A stretch of 64,000 bases of DNA from Yoonia vestfoldensis DSM 16212 (GCF_000382265.1 NZ_KB907979.1:62001-126000), one strand, 5' to 3'. Positions 8,693 through 18,016 are shown, counted from the first letter of the stretch. Notes: generated from the letters alone by a model not told the origin. Numbers and translations are program-made.

Positions 8693-10881
8693 TCAAAAGC
8701 CGCCATCAGATGCAGAAAACCTTGGCTGATATTGACCCGATGGTCATGTCGATCAAGGCGGCCGTCTGTGTGGCGCTCGATCAAGCGACGGTATTGCGCT
8801 GTGAAATCGCAATCGCAGAAGTGCTGGCAAACATCGTGAGACATGCAAAGCCGCAAACTGCCGAGGCCCTTTTCGACCTTGTCGTGACCAAAGGCCACGA
8901 TGCTGTCGTCATCGAAATCTTCGACCCCGATGGGGCAGATCCATTCGATCCGCGCGACCATGCGTCCGACCCGGTGACAATCGACCCCTTGGCCGAAGGC
9001 GGACGCGGGCTTGGGCTGATCCTCGCCTGCGCAGATACCGTCGCCTACGGCCCTGTCCATGGGCGCAACCGTCTTGTTTTGACTTTCTTCAAGGCGCGCA
9101 AGGAACCGACCGAACCCCAACAAGCCGATTGCACCGCAATCAGGAGAAGATTTGTGAAAAAAGATACGATTTCCAGTTGGTTGCTCGCAATCGCCTTGGC
9201 GGGATCTGGCCTGTCATGGGCCACCCCTGCGGTGACGCAGGACAACACGACCACCACCCGCGCGATTTCGATCAACGGTGTTGCCGTTGATGGATTAGCC
9301 AATGATCGCATGACCACAGCGCCGGGCGAGGCTTTGACCATCCTCGCGTCAGAGCCGGACGCAGAGGCCTGTGTCCCCGGTGCACGCAGCCCAACTGGTG
9401 CGCATTTCGGCCGCAGCGGTGCATTGACCGCGCGTGAATTTGAAATGGCCAAGACCGCCTGGTCCTACTTCGAGACGTTCTATCAGCCCGAAACGGGATT
9501 GGTGAATGCGGTCGGGAACTTTCCGTCGACGACCTTGTGGGACACGGCATCCTACATCAGTGCGCTGGTCGCGGCATTCGAATTATGTGTGATCGACAAA
9601 CGGGAACTGGACGATCGTGCAACACGGATCCTGCGCACGCTGCGCAACCTGCCTTTGTATCGCGGCGAAGCCCCGAACAAGGTTTACCACGCCGCCACCG
9701 CGGAAATGGTCAATTATGCAAACCAGCCTGGCGAGATCGGCATGTCAGCGAATGACATCGGCCGCCTTCTTGTCTGGTTGCGCATCCTCAAAGAACGCCA
9801 CCCTCACCTTGCCAACAGCGTCGACAACGTCCCGATGCGTTGGAACTTCTGCAACCTGATCAACGACGATGGTCGCATGTTCGGGTCGTTCACCCAAGCC
9901 GACGGCGCAACGCGCTATGTGCAGGAAGGGCGTCTGGGATATGAGGAATATGCGGCAAAGGGCTTTGCGCTTTGGGGTTTTGACGTCGATCGCGCCATGT
10001 CGCCCGAACCTTTGGAATATGCCTATATCTACGACATCCGCGTCCCCTATGATGGGCGCGACCCACGTGTCTTCAAAAGCCAGAACTATGTTCTGACCGA
10101 AGGCTATATACTTGATGGGCTGGAACTTGGGTGGGACCTGCCTACCGATCACGCGAACGACAATATGGTCGCCAGCAACGGCTGGCGGGCCGAGTTCGCC
10201 AACCGGATCTATCTTGTCCAAGAGCGTCGGTTTGAACGGACGGGCATCATCACCGCCCGCTCGGAGCATCAGGTCGAAGGAAGCCCCTATTTCGTCTACG
10301 ACAGCATTTTTGCCGATGGCTACCCATGGAACACCCTTGATCCGACGGGCGAATATCAACCCGACCGCGCCGCCGTTTCCGCAAAGGCTGCGATTGGTTT
10401 GTGGGCGCTTTGGGACACACCCTATACCGATTTGCTGTTCGAGACTGTCGCCGACCTGTCGGTGCCGGATCGCGGGTTCTACGAAGGGCTTTATGAAAAC
10501 GGCAACGGGTTCATTCCCTTGCAGACCGCCAACAACAACGGGGTCATTTTGGCGGCGCTTCTTTACAAGGTGCAGGGACCCATCCTTCAGCATGTGAACC
10601 AGAACACACAAGTCTGGGACACAGCTTTCGCGGGGACAGATATCCGGGCGAACAAATGCCACCCCAACCCCGCCATAGAGGAAATCACCTGCTGTGCCTG
10701 CGCAAGCCGCACCGCTGTCAGACCCGTCATTCCGGTTGAAGAATTCCTCTATTGCCGTCCGGTCATCGCCGGAGGCGACGTTGCCGCCACCGCGTGCAGC
10801 ACGCAAGAACACCGGCTTGCACCGCTGCAGGCACGTGAGGTGGTTGCACAAAGCTGCCCCGCACCAGAGGCAAGCCAATGA
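8689..10881 (+). CDS. RsbW-like kinase reading in frame into exported DUF3131 protein
   Basis: One open frame of 730 codons. Residues 1-135 are an RsbW-type ATPase/kinase (N-box CEIAIAEVLANIVRHA with E44 and N48; DPDGADPFDP; G-box EGGRGLGLI). After a 20-residue linker, codon 156 is a GTG preceded by AGGAGA. It opens a signal-peptide or anchor segment (KKDTISSWLLAIALAGSG...), followed by a DUF3131 domain (~235-640; FPSTTLWDTASYISAL, PNKVYHAATAEMVNYANQ) and a ~90-residue tail rich in cysteine (KCHPN, CCACAS, CRP, ACS, SCP). It may be one membrane-tethered fusion or, more simply, two proteins from coupled starts with the first stop lost. The DUF3131 role is unknown; a glycosidase-like helical-barrel relationship is an inference. 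It overlaps the STAS gene by ATGA. Confidence 0.85.
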   Translation: MIKSRHQMQKTLADIDPMVMSIKAAVCVALDQATVLRCEIAIAEVLANIVRHAKPQTAEALFDLVVTKGHDAVVIEIFDPDGADPFDPRDHASDPVTIDPLAEGGRGLGLILACADTVAYGPVHGRNRLVLTFFKARKEPTEPQQADCTAIRRRFVKKDTISSWLLAIALAGSGLSWATPAVTQDNTTTTRAISINGVAVDGLANDRMTTAPGEALTILASEPDAEACVPGARSPTGAHFGRSGALTAREFEMAKTAWSYFETFYQPETGLVNAVGNFPSTTLWDTASYISALVAAFELCVIDKRELDDRATRILRTLRNLPLYRGEAPNKVYHAATAEMVNYANQPGEIGMSANDIGRLLVWLRILKERHPHLANSVDNVPMRWNFCNLINDDGRMFGSFTQADGATRYVQEGRLGYEEYAAKGFALWGFDVDRAMSPEPLEYAYIYDIRVPYDGRDPRVFKSQNYVLTEGYILDGLELGWDLPTDHANDNMVASNGWRAEFANRIYLVQERRFERTGIITARSEHQVEGSPYFVYDSIFADGYPWNTLDPTGEYQPDRAAVSAKAAIGLWALWDTPYTDLLFETVADLSVPDRGFYEGLYENGNGFIPLQTANNNGVILAALLYKVQGPILQHVNQNTQVWDTAFAGTDIRANKCHPNPAIEEITCCACASRTAVRPVIPVEEFLYCRPVIAGGDVAATACSTQEHRLAPLQAREVVAQSCPAPEASQ
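9142..9156 (+). promoter_or_regulatory. Internal ribosome site and GTG start for the exported DUF3131 part
   Basis: AGGAGA at 9142-9147 stands six bases before GTG 9154-9156, in the same frame as the upstream kinase codons. The GTG is followed at once by Lys-Lys and a hydrophobic stretch, exactly as a signal peptide would start. Translation from here gives a 575-residue exported protein independent of the kinase part. Confidence 0.7.
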
Positions 10882-12032
10882 GCATCGCGTCAAAACCACG
10901 TCTGGTCTGGTTCGATGCCAACCGTGTATTCGCAGCTTTCGGGGTCGTGCTTATTCACAGCTCAACCGATTTCAGCGGTCAGGCCTTTGCGCAGGCGACG
11001 CCGGGGGAGCGGGTGATCCCGGTCTTCCTGCGGTCGATCGGCGAGTTTTCGGGCTCTGAGATGTTCTTCATGTTTTCGTTGTTCCTGATGGCGATGCGCG
11101 TGGACAAGGCGACGCCGCGCTATGGCAGCGCAATTTCCACGCAGGCCCAAAGGCTGCTTGTGCCGTTTCTGTTCTGGGCCGTATTCTATGCGTTCTTCCG
11201 GCTGCTCAAGGCCGATGCATTCAACTATGCACCCTACATCTGGGACCAGCTTGGCCAGACAAGGAACTGGTTGGGCTATCTGATCCTGGGCAAATCCCAA
11301 TACCACATGCATTTCCTGCCAACGCTCTTTGCACTGTTCCTGTTCTACCCCGTCATGCGCGCGGCCACCCGCTATCCTGTGCTGGGACTGACTGTCGTGA
11401 TCACCATCGGCGTGATGAACAATGCGCAGGCGTTCCTTTGGGGCTTGGACATCGACCCGATGCTGCGCGACTATATGCTGCGCGCCATCAAGATATTCGG
11501 CTACGTCGGATATGGGATGGCGGCTTTTGCCATCTATGGGCTTTGGAACGATGGCATCCCACGCGGGGAATCACGCCTGATCCGGCGGGTCGGTTTTTAC
11601 TTTGCCGGTCTTGCCTATGTCGCGACCTTCCCGTTTTTCCATGTCGCTTTCGAGACCGGAGCATGGGGCGTGCGCGCTGGCTGGGATTTTTACGGTCATT
11701 TCCTGATGCCCATCTTTGTCTTCTTCATCTTCATCGGCGGGCAATACCTGCATTGGTCTGAACGCTGGAGCAAACTGGCCCGCTATACATTCGGCGTTTA
11801 TCTGGTTCATCCGCTTGTGATCGACCTGTATGACATCGCGATTTTCACCACTGGGCTTTCGCCGTTGATGGACCCCTGGATGATCGTCGCTTTGCGGTTT
11901 GCCGTGGCACTGCCGATGTCATTCGCCATCGCGATTGGCCTTTCAAAGGTCCTTCCCTTGGCATGGACCGTCGGTCTGGGACCAAACCCTTGGGAAATGC
12001 TGCAATCCCGCACCCTAGCGAAAGCCGTCTAG
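10878..12032 (+). CDS. Membrane acyltransferase, acyltransferase-3/OpgC type
   Basis: A 384-residue polytopic inner-membrane protein with about ten hydrophobic segments. The N-terminal WFDANRVFAAFGVVLIHSS contains H27 at the position of the catalytic histidine of acyltransferase-3 proteins; YTFGVYLVHPLVIDLYD near the end is also typical. Proteins of this class move an acyl group (acetyl, succinyl) onto envelope or secreted sugars. It overlaps the preceding gene by ATGA, and its stop directly abuts the start of the glycosyltransferase gene, so it probably decorates the polymer made by that enzyme. The acyl donor and the sugar are unknown. Confidence 0.88.
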   Translation: MSIASKPRLVWFDANRVFAAFGVVLIHSSTDFSGQAFAQATPGERVIPVFLRSIGEFSGSEMFFMFSLFLMAMRVDKATPRYGSAISTQAQRLLVPFLFWAVFYAFFRLLKADAFNYAPYIWDQLGQTRNWLGYLILGKSQYHMHFLPTLFALFLFYPVMRAATRYPVLGLTVVITIGVMNNAQAFLWGLDIDPMLRDYMLRAIKIFGYVGYGMAAFAIYGLWNDGIPRGESRLIRRVGFYFAGLAYVATFPFFHVAFETGAWGVRAGWDFYGHFLMPIFVFFIFIGGQYLHWSERWSKLARYTFGVYLVHPLVIDLYDIAIFTTGLSPLMDPWMIVALRFAVALPMSFAIAIGLSKVLPLAWTVGLGPNPWEMLQSRTLAKAV

Positions 12033-13853
12033 ATGGACGATTATTTCCTCAGATATGAAGATCGCAAACCAGAGCCGCCGCTGCCGTATTCGGCACCACG
12101 CGAATTGTTGTGGCAGTTTCTTGCGATTGTCGCGCTGATCGTCGGTGCCTGGTACATCTGCTGGCGGTGGACGGCCTCTCTCAATACCGCGGCGATGTGG
12201 TTTGCTGTCCCTCTCGCAACCGCAGAAAGCCTGGCCTACGTCGGGATGATCCTGTTCGTCTTCAATCTTTGGAAAGACGATCCGATCGAAATCCTCGACC
12301 CTCCGGCAAAGCTTGGTGATATTGCGCCCGACCATCCCGAAGGCGACCGCCCCCTGTCCGTCGATATCATGTTCGCCACCTACAATGAGGATCCCGATCT
12401 GGTGCGTCTTGGCATTCGGGATGCCAAAAACATGACCTATCCCCACCCGATCGACATGCACATTCATGTGCTTGACGATGGGCGCCGTCCAAAGATGCGT
12501 GAGGTCGCGCTGGACGAAGGTGTGAACTACATCGCGCGCACCACAAACGAAGGCTTCAAGGCGGGCAATTTGCGGCATGCCATGGCACAGACGTCCGGTG
12601 ATCTGCTGGTCATCTGCGACGCTGACACCCGACCTTTTCCAACATTACTTGCGAACACGTTGGGCCATTTCAAGGACCCGAAAATGGCCTGGGTCCAGAC
12701 CCCGCAATGGTTCTACGATTTGCCGGAAGGCGAGGCGCTTGACGCGGCACTGGGCCGACGCTTTGGTCAAAAGGGCGCAACATGCGGCCACGCGATACAA
12801 AAGGTCATCGGTCCTGTCCGTCTTGGTGCCGATCCTTTCGTAAGCGACCCCAAGATGTTCTACGACATCATTCAACGCCGCCGGAACTGGGCAAATGCAT
12901 CCTTTTGCTGCGGTGCAGGCTCGATCCATCGCCGCGAAGCCGTGATGGAAACAGCGTTGCGCCATTTCGGCGCCAAAGTTGAGACCCGCGCCCATGCCAC
13001 CGAAGAAGCCATCACCGTTTCAAGCAAGGAACGCGACATCGCCCCCGAGCTGATGCAAGCGATCCGCACAGAGGCGGCTGTCGCAGAAATTCTGACGCCC
13101 TATCACTTTCACGTCTCAGAGGACATCTATACGTCGATCACGCTGCATGCGGATCGTGAACGCGGCTGGAAATCACGGCTGCACCCGACCGTGGAAAGCA
13201 AGATGCTCTCTCCGCAGGACCTGCTGACCTGGACTGTGCAGCGCTACAAATATGCAGGCGGCAGCCTTGATATCCTGATCCATGACAATCCGCTGTTCCG
13301 CCGTGGGCTGACGTTTTCCCAGCGGATGATCTACGCCGCGACGTTCTATTCATACCTTGCACCGATCTGGAACGTGATCTTTCTGATTGCCCCCGTCGTC
13401 TATCTTTTCACGGGGATTTCGCCGGTCACGGCCTACTCGGCCGAGTTCTTTTGGCACCTGATCCCGTTTCTCGTGACGTTGGAACTGGCGATGATGGCGG
13501 GGACATGGGGCGTTTCGGGATATGCGGCGAAAGCCAGCTATCTGTCGTTCTTCCCCGTGGGTCTGCGCGCCATCGTCTCGGTGCTGAAAGGCAAACAGAT
13601 CTCCTTCAAGGTCACATCGAAGGTGCGGCAATCGGGGAACTTTCTTGGTCTGGTCAAACCGCAGATTGCGGTCGTGGCCCTGACATCGCTTGCAGGCCTC
13701 TGGGCGGTCGGGGCGCTGATTGCGGGCACCACGCCGCATTCGGCAACGGGCGTCGTATCGAACATCCTCTGGGGACTCAACAATTGCCTGGCGATGCTTG
13801 GCATCATCGGCGCGGCGCTGTGGTTGCCACGCGCGGAAGAAGGAACCGAATGA
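12033..13853 (+). CDS. Cellulose-synthase-like membrane glycosyltransferase (GT2)
   Basis: A 606-residue processive-type GT2. Two N-terminal TM helices (~25-45, ~55-78) precede a cytosolic catalytic domain with LDDG (D148-D149), ICDADTRPFP (DAD 196-198), VSEDIYTS (362-368, the TED position) and QRYKYAGG (403-410, the QxxRW position). C-terminal TM segments follow (~430-600). The known family polymerises and exports beta-glucan-like chains from UDP-sugars. Here the acceptor-contacting RW pair is KY, so product or linkage may differ from cellulose. There is no PilZ domain and no BcsB, BcsC or BcsZ nearby; instead two DUF3131 proteins, an acyltransferase and a partner-switch module surround it. 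The start abuts the previous stop. Confidence 0.92.
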   Translation: MDDYFLRYEDRKPEPPLPYSAPRELLWQFLAIVALIVGAWYICWRWTASLNTAAMWFAVPLATAESLAYVGMILFVFNLWKDDPIEILDPPAKLGDIAPDHPEGDRPLSVDIMFATYNEDPDLVRLGIRDAKNMTYPHPIDMHIHVLDDGRRPKMREVALDEGVNYIARTTNEGFKAGNLRHAMAQTSGDLLVICDADTRPFPTLLANTLGHFKDPKMAWVQTPQWFYDLPEGEALDAALGRRFGQKGATCGHAIQKVIGPVRLGADPFVSDPKMFYDIIQRRRNWANASFCCGAGSIHRREAVMETALRHFGAKVETRAHATEEAITVSSKERDIAPELMQAIRTEAAVAEILTPYHFHVSEDIYTSITLHADRERGWKSRLHPTVESKMLSPQDLLTWTVQRYKYAGGSLDILIHDNPLFRRGLTFSQRMIYAATFYSYLAPIWNVIFLIAPVVYLFTGISPVTAYSAEFFWHLIPFLVTLELAMMAGTWGVSGYAAKASYLSFFPVGLRAIVSVLKGKQISFKVTSKVRQSGNFLGLVKPQIAVVALTSLAGLWAVGALIAGTTPHSATGVVSNILWGLNNCLAMLGIIGAALWLPRAEEGTE

Positions 13854-13854
13854 A

Positions 13855-15180
13855 ATGAACTTGAAAGACAACATCATCAAAGCGCGCAGCCATATCATCT
13901 TTTTGATTGCGCTGATGTGTGGGCTCGCGTTGGTGACCGCGATCGACGGCCGCTCTCGTACCGCGGATGCAGCACAGGACACAGGTGGACAGATGGCCCC
14001 ATTCAGAGACATCGAACCACTTGCTCTTGCGATAACGGGCACGTCATCGGCCGATGACATCGCATATGCGCGCATCGCGTGGCGCTATTTCCAGAACAAC
14101 ACCGACCAGACGACGGGCCTTGTGAATTCGACGGACAATTACCCATCCACCACGATGTGGGAAACCGGATCTTATTTCGTGGCCACGATGTCCGCCGAAA
14201 AGCTGGGCGTCATCGGGCGCGACGAAGCGGTGGCGCGGATTGGACTGGCGTTGGAGACGCTCAATACCATGCGCTTGTTTGACGGGATCTTGCCCAACAA
14301 AGCCTATAACGTCCGAACGGGCGACCTGGTGAATTACGCCAACGCGCCGGTCGAACGTGGCCTTGGCTGGTCGGCCTTGGACATCGCGCGCATGGTCGCG
14401 GCACTTGGCCATGTCAACGCCCATTATCCAGAGCTTGCGCCGCAAACCAGCCGGCTGATCAACAGGTGGGCGCTTTCCGACATGGTCGAAAACGGGGAAC
14501 TCATCGGGGGCAACATGGTCGAAGGGACCTTGCGCCGTGACCAGGAGGGGCGTGTCGGCTATGAACAATATGCGGCCAAGGCAATGATGCTCTTTGGGTA
14601 CGACGTCTACGAGGCCTATGATGCGGAAAGCCATCTGATGGTCCGCGACGTCGAAGGTCAGCCGATCCCCGTCGACACCAGATTGCATCGCAACGTGACC
14701 CCTGCCTTCACGGTCAGCGAACCCTACCTGTTCGATGGTCTGGAATTCGGGTTCGATGCGCGATCAGCCCGGTTTGCGACCGCGATCTACAACGCACAAG
14801 AAGCACGCTATCGGAATTCCGGGATACTCACGGCGGTCAGCGAGTCCCACATCGATGTCGCGCCCTATTTCATCTATTCTTCTGTCTGGGGCGGCGGTGC
14901 GCCTTGGGCCGTGATGACCTTTGGAGGTGACAGACTGGACAGCCGCCGGACCATCACAACCAAGGTGGCCTTTGCATGGGATGCCCTTTTCGGGACCGAC
15001 TACACAGGCGAACTGATGGCGACGATCGCACCATTGGGGGACCCGGAACGCGGCTGGCCCGAAGGCATCTATGAGATCGATGGCACGACCAACAGTTCCG
15101 TGACCGTCAACACGAATGCTGTCGTCCTTGCATCGCTGGCGTTTCGCGCGCATGGCCCGCTGATCCGTGCAGGTCAATGA
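13855..15180 (+). CDS. Exported DUF3131 protein
   Basis: 441 residues. An N-terminal hydrophobic segment (~13-32, after a Lys/Arg-rich start) is a signal peptide or anchor, and the rest is one DUF3131 domain. It is a paralogue of the domain at 9154-10881: compare YPSTTMWETGSYFVATM, PNKAYNVRTGDLVNYANAP, YEQYAAKAMMLFGYDVY and SPYFVY/APYFIY blocks in the same order. It lacks the cysteine tail. The chosen ATG (13855) is 1 base after the GT2 stop; longer in-frame starts would lie wholly inside that gene. Function is unknown; the context points to work on the polymer in the periplasm (trimming, binding or export). Confidence 0.87.
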   Translation: MNLKDNIIKARSHIIFLIALMCGLALVTAIDGRSRTADAAQDTGGQMAPFRDIEPLALAITGTSSADDIAYARIAWRYFQNNTDQTTGLVNSTDNYPSTTMWETGSYFVATMSAEKLGVIGRDEAVARIGLALETLNTMRLFDGILPNKAYNVRTGDLVNYANAPVERGLGWSALDIARMVAALGHVNAHYPELAPQTSRLINRWALSDMVENGELIGGNMVEGTLRRDQEGRVGYEQYAAKAMMLFGYDVYEAYDAESHLMVRDVEGQPIPVDTRLHRNVTPAFTVSEPYLFDGLEFGFDARSARFATAIYNAQEARYRNSGILTAVSESHIDVAPYFIYSSVWGGGAPWAVMTFGGDRLDSRRTITTKVAFAWDALFGTDYTGELMATIAPLGDPERGWPEGIYEIDGTTNSSVTVNTNAVVLASLAFRAHGPLIRAGQ

Positions 15181-15857
15181 TCGCGTGGCGGTTCTGCGTC
15201 GCGGTCAGCTTTGGTTTGATCGCCACAGGGGCAGTCGCGGCCCCTTGCGTGTCTGGCACGTTTGATCTGCCCTTGCCGGGGGCGACAAATGTCGTGTCGC
15301 ATGTGTCTGACGTGCCGTCGGCACAATTCCCCGCATTCTGGCAACAAGGCCAGATCGACGATTTCGTCTATACGATCTTCGCATCGGCAGAAGGTACGTT
15401 GCGCCCGACTGACGCCGATCAGGACTGGCGGATTACACTGCGCTGCTCTGTCGCCGATCAAAGCTGTGACTTCGCGACGGCAGGAGCCCCGCCCCGGGAT
15501 GCAGAGATCGTTGCACGATCAATCGGTCAATGTCTTCTTGGGGCGCAAATGGCTCCGGTTGCCGCCGAAACGGCCGGGCCTGTCGACGCAACCGGGACAT
15601 CTGACACCGCCAGAACCGCTGCAATCGCGGGGCCGTCAGTATGTCCCGCTGCTGCCAGCAAAGAGGCCAGTGATGTGGCGATCCTGCAGCGCTTGCTGAC
15701 ATCGGCTGGTCAGGACCCCGGCGAAATTGATGGCGTTTTGGGGCCAAAGTCATATGCGGCGATCGAGGCGTTTGCGGTTGGCGCCAGCACAAACCGCACC
15801 GTGCCCCAGATCATCACCCTGTTGGAAACGCAGCTTTGTGGGGCCAGCGCCGACTGA
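15177..15857 (+). CDS. Exported protein with C-terminal peptidoglycan-binding-like domain
   Basis: 226 residues with a clean signal peptide (~1-21, ...IATGAVAAP). The middle is unrecognised and includes cysteine pairs (LRCSVADQSCDF). The C-terminus (~165-210: VAILQRLLTSAGQDPGEIDGVLGPKSYAAIEAF) fits a PG_binding_1 fold, which contacts cell-wall glycan. It overlaps the DUF3131 gene by ATGA and is the last gene of the operon; a convergent gene starts the next block. It may hold the polymer machinery against the wall. Confidence 0.8.
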   Translation: MIAWRFCVAVSFGLIATGAVAAPCVSGTFDLPLPGATNVVSHVSDVPSAQFPAFWQQGQIDDFVYTIFASAEGTLRPTDADQDWRITLRCSVADQSCDFATAGAPPRDAEIVARSIGQCLLGAQMAPVAAETAGPVDATGTSDTARTAAIAGPSVCPAAASKEASDVAILQRLLTSAGQDPGEIDGVLGPKSYAAIEAFAVGASTNRTVPQIITLLETQLCGASAD

Positions 15858-15976
15858 AAGGACACAGCCCGTTCCGCCGAAAGCTGTCTGCTGCCGGCGC
15901 AAGTCAATCAGCGACGTCGCGCGGGCTGGAAAGATTCCGCAGAATAGCCCTAACGCAGCACCGCCTGTCGCGGGCG

Positions 15977-16615
15977 TCAATGGCAGGCAGGGGTCTGTGC
16001 GCGGTGTCGCAAAGGCGATTTACAATCGGCGCCGCACCGCGCACCCACGGCCATCCGCGCAAGTGCCGGCAAGGACGTGGCCCCCGTGCGCCGCATGATC
16101 GCGGCACGATGGTTTTCAACGGTCCGCTGGCTGATCTGCAGATCGGCGGCGATGTTCTTGCTGGGTTGCCCGGCCAGAACCATTTGCAGAATCTGTGCCT
16201 GACGCGTCGTCAAAGACGCGATCAATGCGGACCCCGCTTTTTTCTGGATGACCTCCGACACGCGCGGCAGGACCGGATGCCGGATGGCAGCATCATGCAC
16301 CGGTGCGGGGGCGATCCTATCGTCAGAGCGCGCCTCGCGTGTTTCCGCAGGTGTGCCATCCCGCCCCAACGCCGCCGGAAGCGCCGCGTTGCGCGCCATC
16401 AGCACCGCATTCACCGCCAGCAGAGCCGCAACCGTTGGCTCCGGTTTTACCGTGCGTTCCGCCCGTGCTGATCGGTCGCCGGGGGCAGACGGGCCAAAGA
16501 CTGTGACGCTGTGTTTGCGGGAAGCCGTCAAATGAATTGCGATCAAACCCGCGTTCTCTGTCGGACTTCGGGCGAAAGGATCGGACATGTCGGCAGCCTC
16601 CTGGGGAATCGGCAT
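15977..16615 (-). CDS. LuxR-family transcriptional regulator with disordered N-terminus
   Basis: 212 residues. Only the C-terminal part is recognisable: a LuxR/GerE helix-turn-helix at ~138-195 (LTTRQAQILQMVLAGQPSKNIAADL, then QRTVENHRAAIMRRTGA). The first ~130 residues are low-complexity and Arg/Ala/Pro-rich with no receiver or autoinducer domain, so any signal input is unknown. An alternative start at 16588 (MSDPF) is equally possible. It lies convergent to the polysaccharide operon and upstream of a block of stress and envelope genes that it may control. Confidence 0.8.
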   Translation of the reverse strand: MPIPQEAADMSDPFARSPTENAGLIAIHLTASRKHSVTVFGPSAPGDRSARAERTVKPEPTVAALLAVNAVLMARNAALPAALGRDGTPAETREARSDDRIAPAPVHDAAIRHPVLPRVSEVIQKKAGSALIASLTTRQAQILQMVLAGQPSKNIAADLQISQRTVENHRAAIMRRTGATSLPALARMAVGARCGADCKSPLRHRAQTPACH

Positions 16616-16781
16616 CGGATGGGGCGAACGCCCTTATCCTGACGCATTGCTTGCGGTGGGGGCTTATCTGCATCAGCCCGATGCCGGGATCGGCTGATCT
16701 TGGCTTGCGGCTGGTCGTGACGGGGTCAGAACCGGGCCGCGTCGGCCGTGCCATGACAAATCTGTCTTGCTGCAAGGGCCA

Positions 16782-17948
16782 TTACTTCAAGGCGACGTGG
16801 TCGACCGTTCCTTGGGCACCCGGCGTCGCACAAGCCGCGAGTTCGCCGCTGCGGTGGTCGCGGATCAGCCCGATCAGTTCGGTTGATTGCGCAACCGTCA
16901 GGTGGTTGTCCGAGGCGGGGTTGGAAAATTGCGAAACGTCAATCACGGCGGCTGTCAGCCTGGCAACGGCGTTGGGGCGGGTCAGTTGACCCAACCGCGG
17001 CTCGTTTCCATGCAGCCACGCCGACAAACCCAAGGCGCGGTCGCTGTCAGAGGCGATCACGCAGATCGGGATGGTCTGCGGGTCGATCACCTGCCGCTGA
17101 GCGTTGAAAAGATCCACCCCCACATCTGGAGCGATCAGAAACATCCCGCGCAATTTGCCAAGGACGGGGGATCGGGGCCGCAGGGCTGCCTGCCGCACCG
17201 TTTCAAGCGCGAGCAGCGCGCCCATCGAATGGGCGACCACGATGATGTCGGTCGCATCCGATCCGGCGATGGTGTTCAGCACCTGCTCGAACCTGTCCCG
17301 CGCAAAAAGGACACTGCTGATGTCATAGACGTAGCCGGACGCAGTGCCCTCTGACGGCCAGGCATACAGGACCGCGGTTTGCGGCATCCCCAGGTCAACC
17401 GTCATCTGGGCATGAAGATAGACAGCTTCGGCAAAGTTCGTGTTGTAGCCATGAACAAAGACGACGATCGTCTGGCCCGCCGGGTTATGGGCAAGGCGCT
17501 GGTTCAACGCATCGCGAGAACCCGCGTTATCCTCGAAAAGTACCCCGTTCAAGACGTGAAATGCCGGGCGTTCGGGCGCCGCGGTGTCGGGATAGGTGAT
17601 CGTGCCCAAAGACCTTTCTAGCGGGATTTCGACATCGAGACGGCCAAAGGTCGTCTCGGGCGACCGGGCGGCGCCAAAGAGATCAGTCCCTTTGATCCGG
17701 CTGCGGTCGGTTGCGAACAGGATCGCGATATCTGTTGCTGCGACCGTATGGGCGGACGGCGTGATCGCGCCCAACGTCCCGCGTTGGGTGCAGGCCGCTG
17801 TCGTCACGACAGCGACCACACACAGGATCGATTGCAGACCGGACAAGACACGCCTGCGTTCAAAAGTATGATCTGACGAAACAGCCACGTCTCTGTGCAA
17901 GGCCTTTGAAAGGTCGTCCACGATGGTCGGTTTCTGGCGTGTCATCAT
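16782..17948 (-). CDS. DUF900-type alpha/beta hydrolase, probable lipoprotein
   Basis: About 388 residues from the double ATG at 17948/17945. A hydrophobic stretch ends in a lipobox-like TTAAC (C53), suggesting outer-membrane lipoprotein export; a GTG at 17888 would give a more usual signal-peptide length. The hydrolase body has the DUF900 features VVFVHGYNTNFAEA, LYAWPSEGTASGYVYD, the nucleophile elbow VAHSMGALLALE and IAPDVGVDLF. These enzymes are serine hydrolases of unknown substrate. A longer open frame to 18068 would run into the BON gene, so I reject that start. Confidence 0.85.
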   Translation of the reverse strand: MMTRQKPTIVDDLSKALHRDVAVSSDHTFERRRVLSGLQSILCVVAVVTTAACTQRGTLGAITPSAHTVAATDIAILFATDRSRIKGTDLFGAARSPETTFGRLDVEIPLERSLGTITYPDTAAPERPAFHVLNGVLFEDNAGSRDALNQRLAHNPAGQTIVVFVHGYNTNFAEAVYLHAQMTVDLGMPQTAVLYAWPSEGTASGYVYDISSVLFARDRFEQVLNTIAGSDATDIIVVAHSMGALLALETVRQAALRPRSPVLGKLRGMFLIAPDVGVDLFNAQRQVIDPQTIPICVIASDSDRALGLSAWLHGNEPRLGQLTRPNAVARLTAAVIDVSQFSNPASDNHLTVAQSTELIGLIRDHRSGELAACATPGAQGTVDHVALK

Positions 17949-18016
17949 CTGGCCTTGTGGTCCGGTTTGCGCAAATCGGACGGCAGGCGCCCCGGTTGCC
18001 TGGCGCGCCACCGGGT

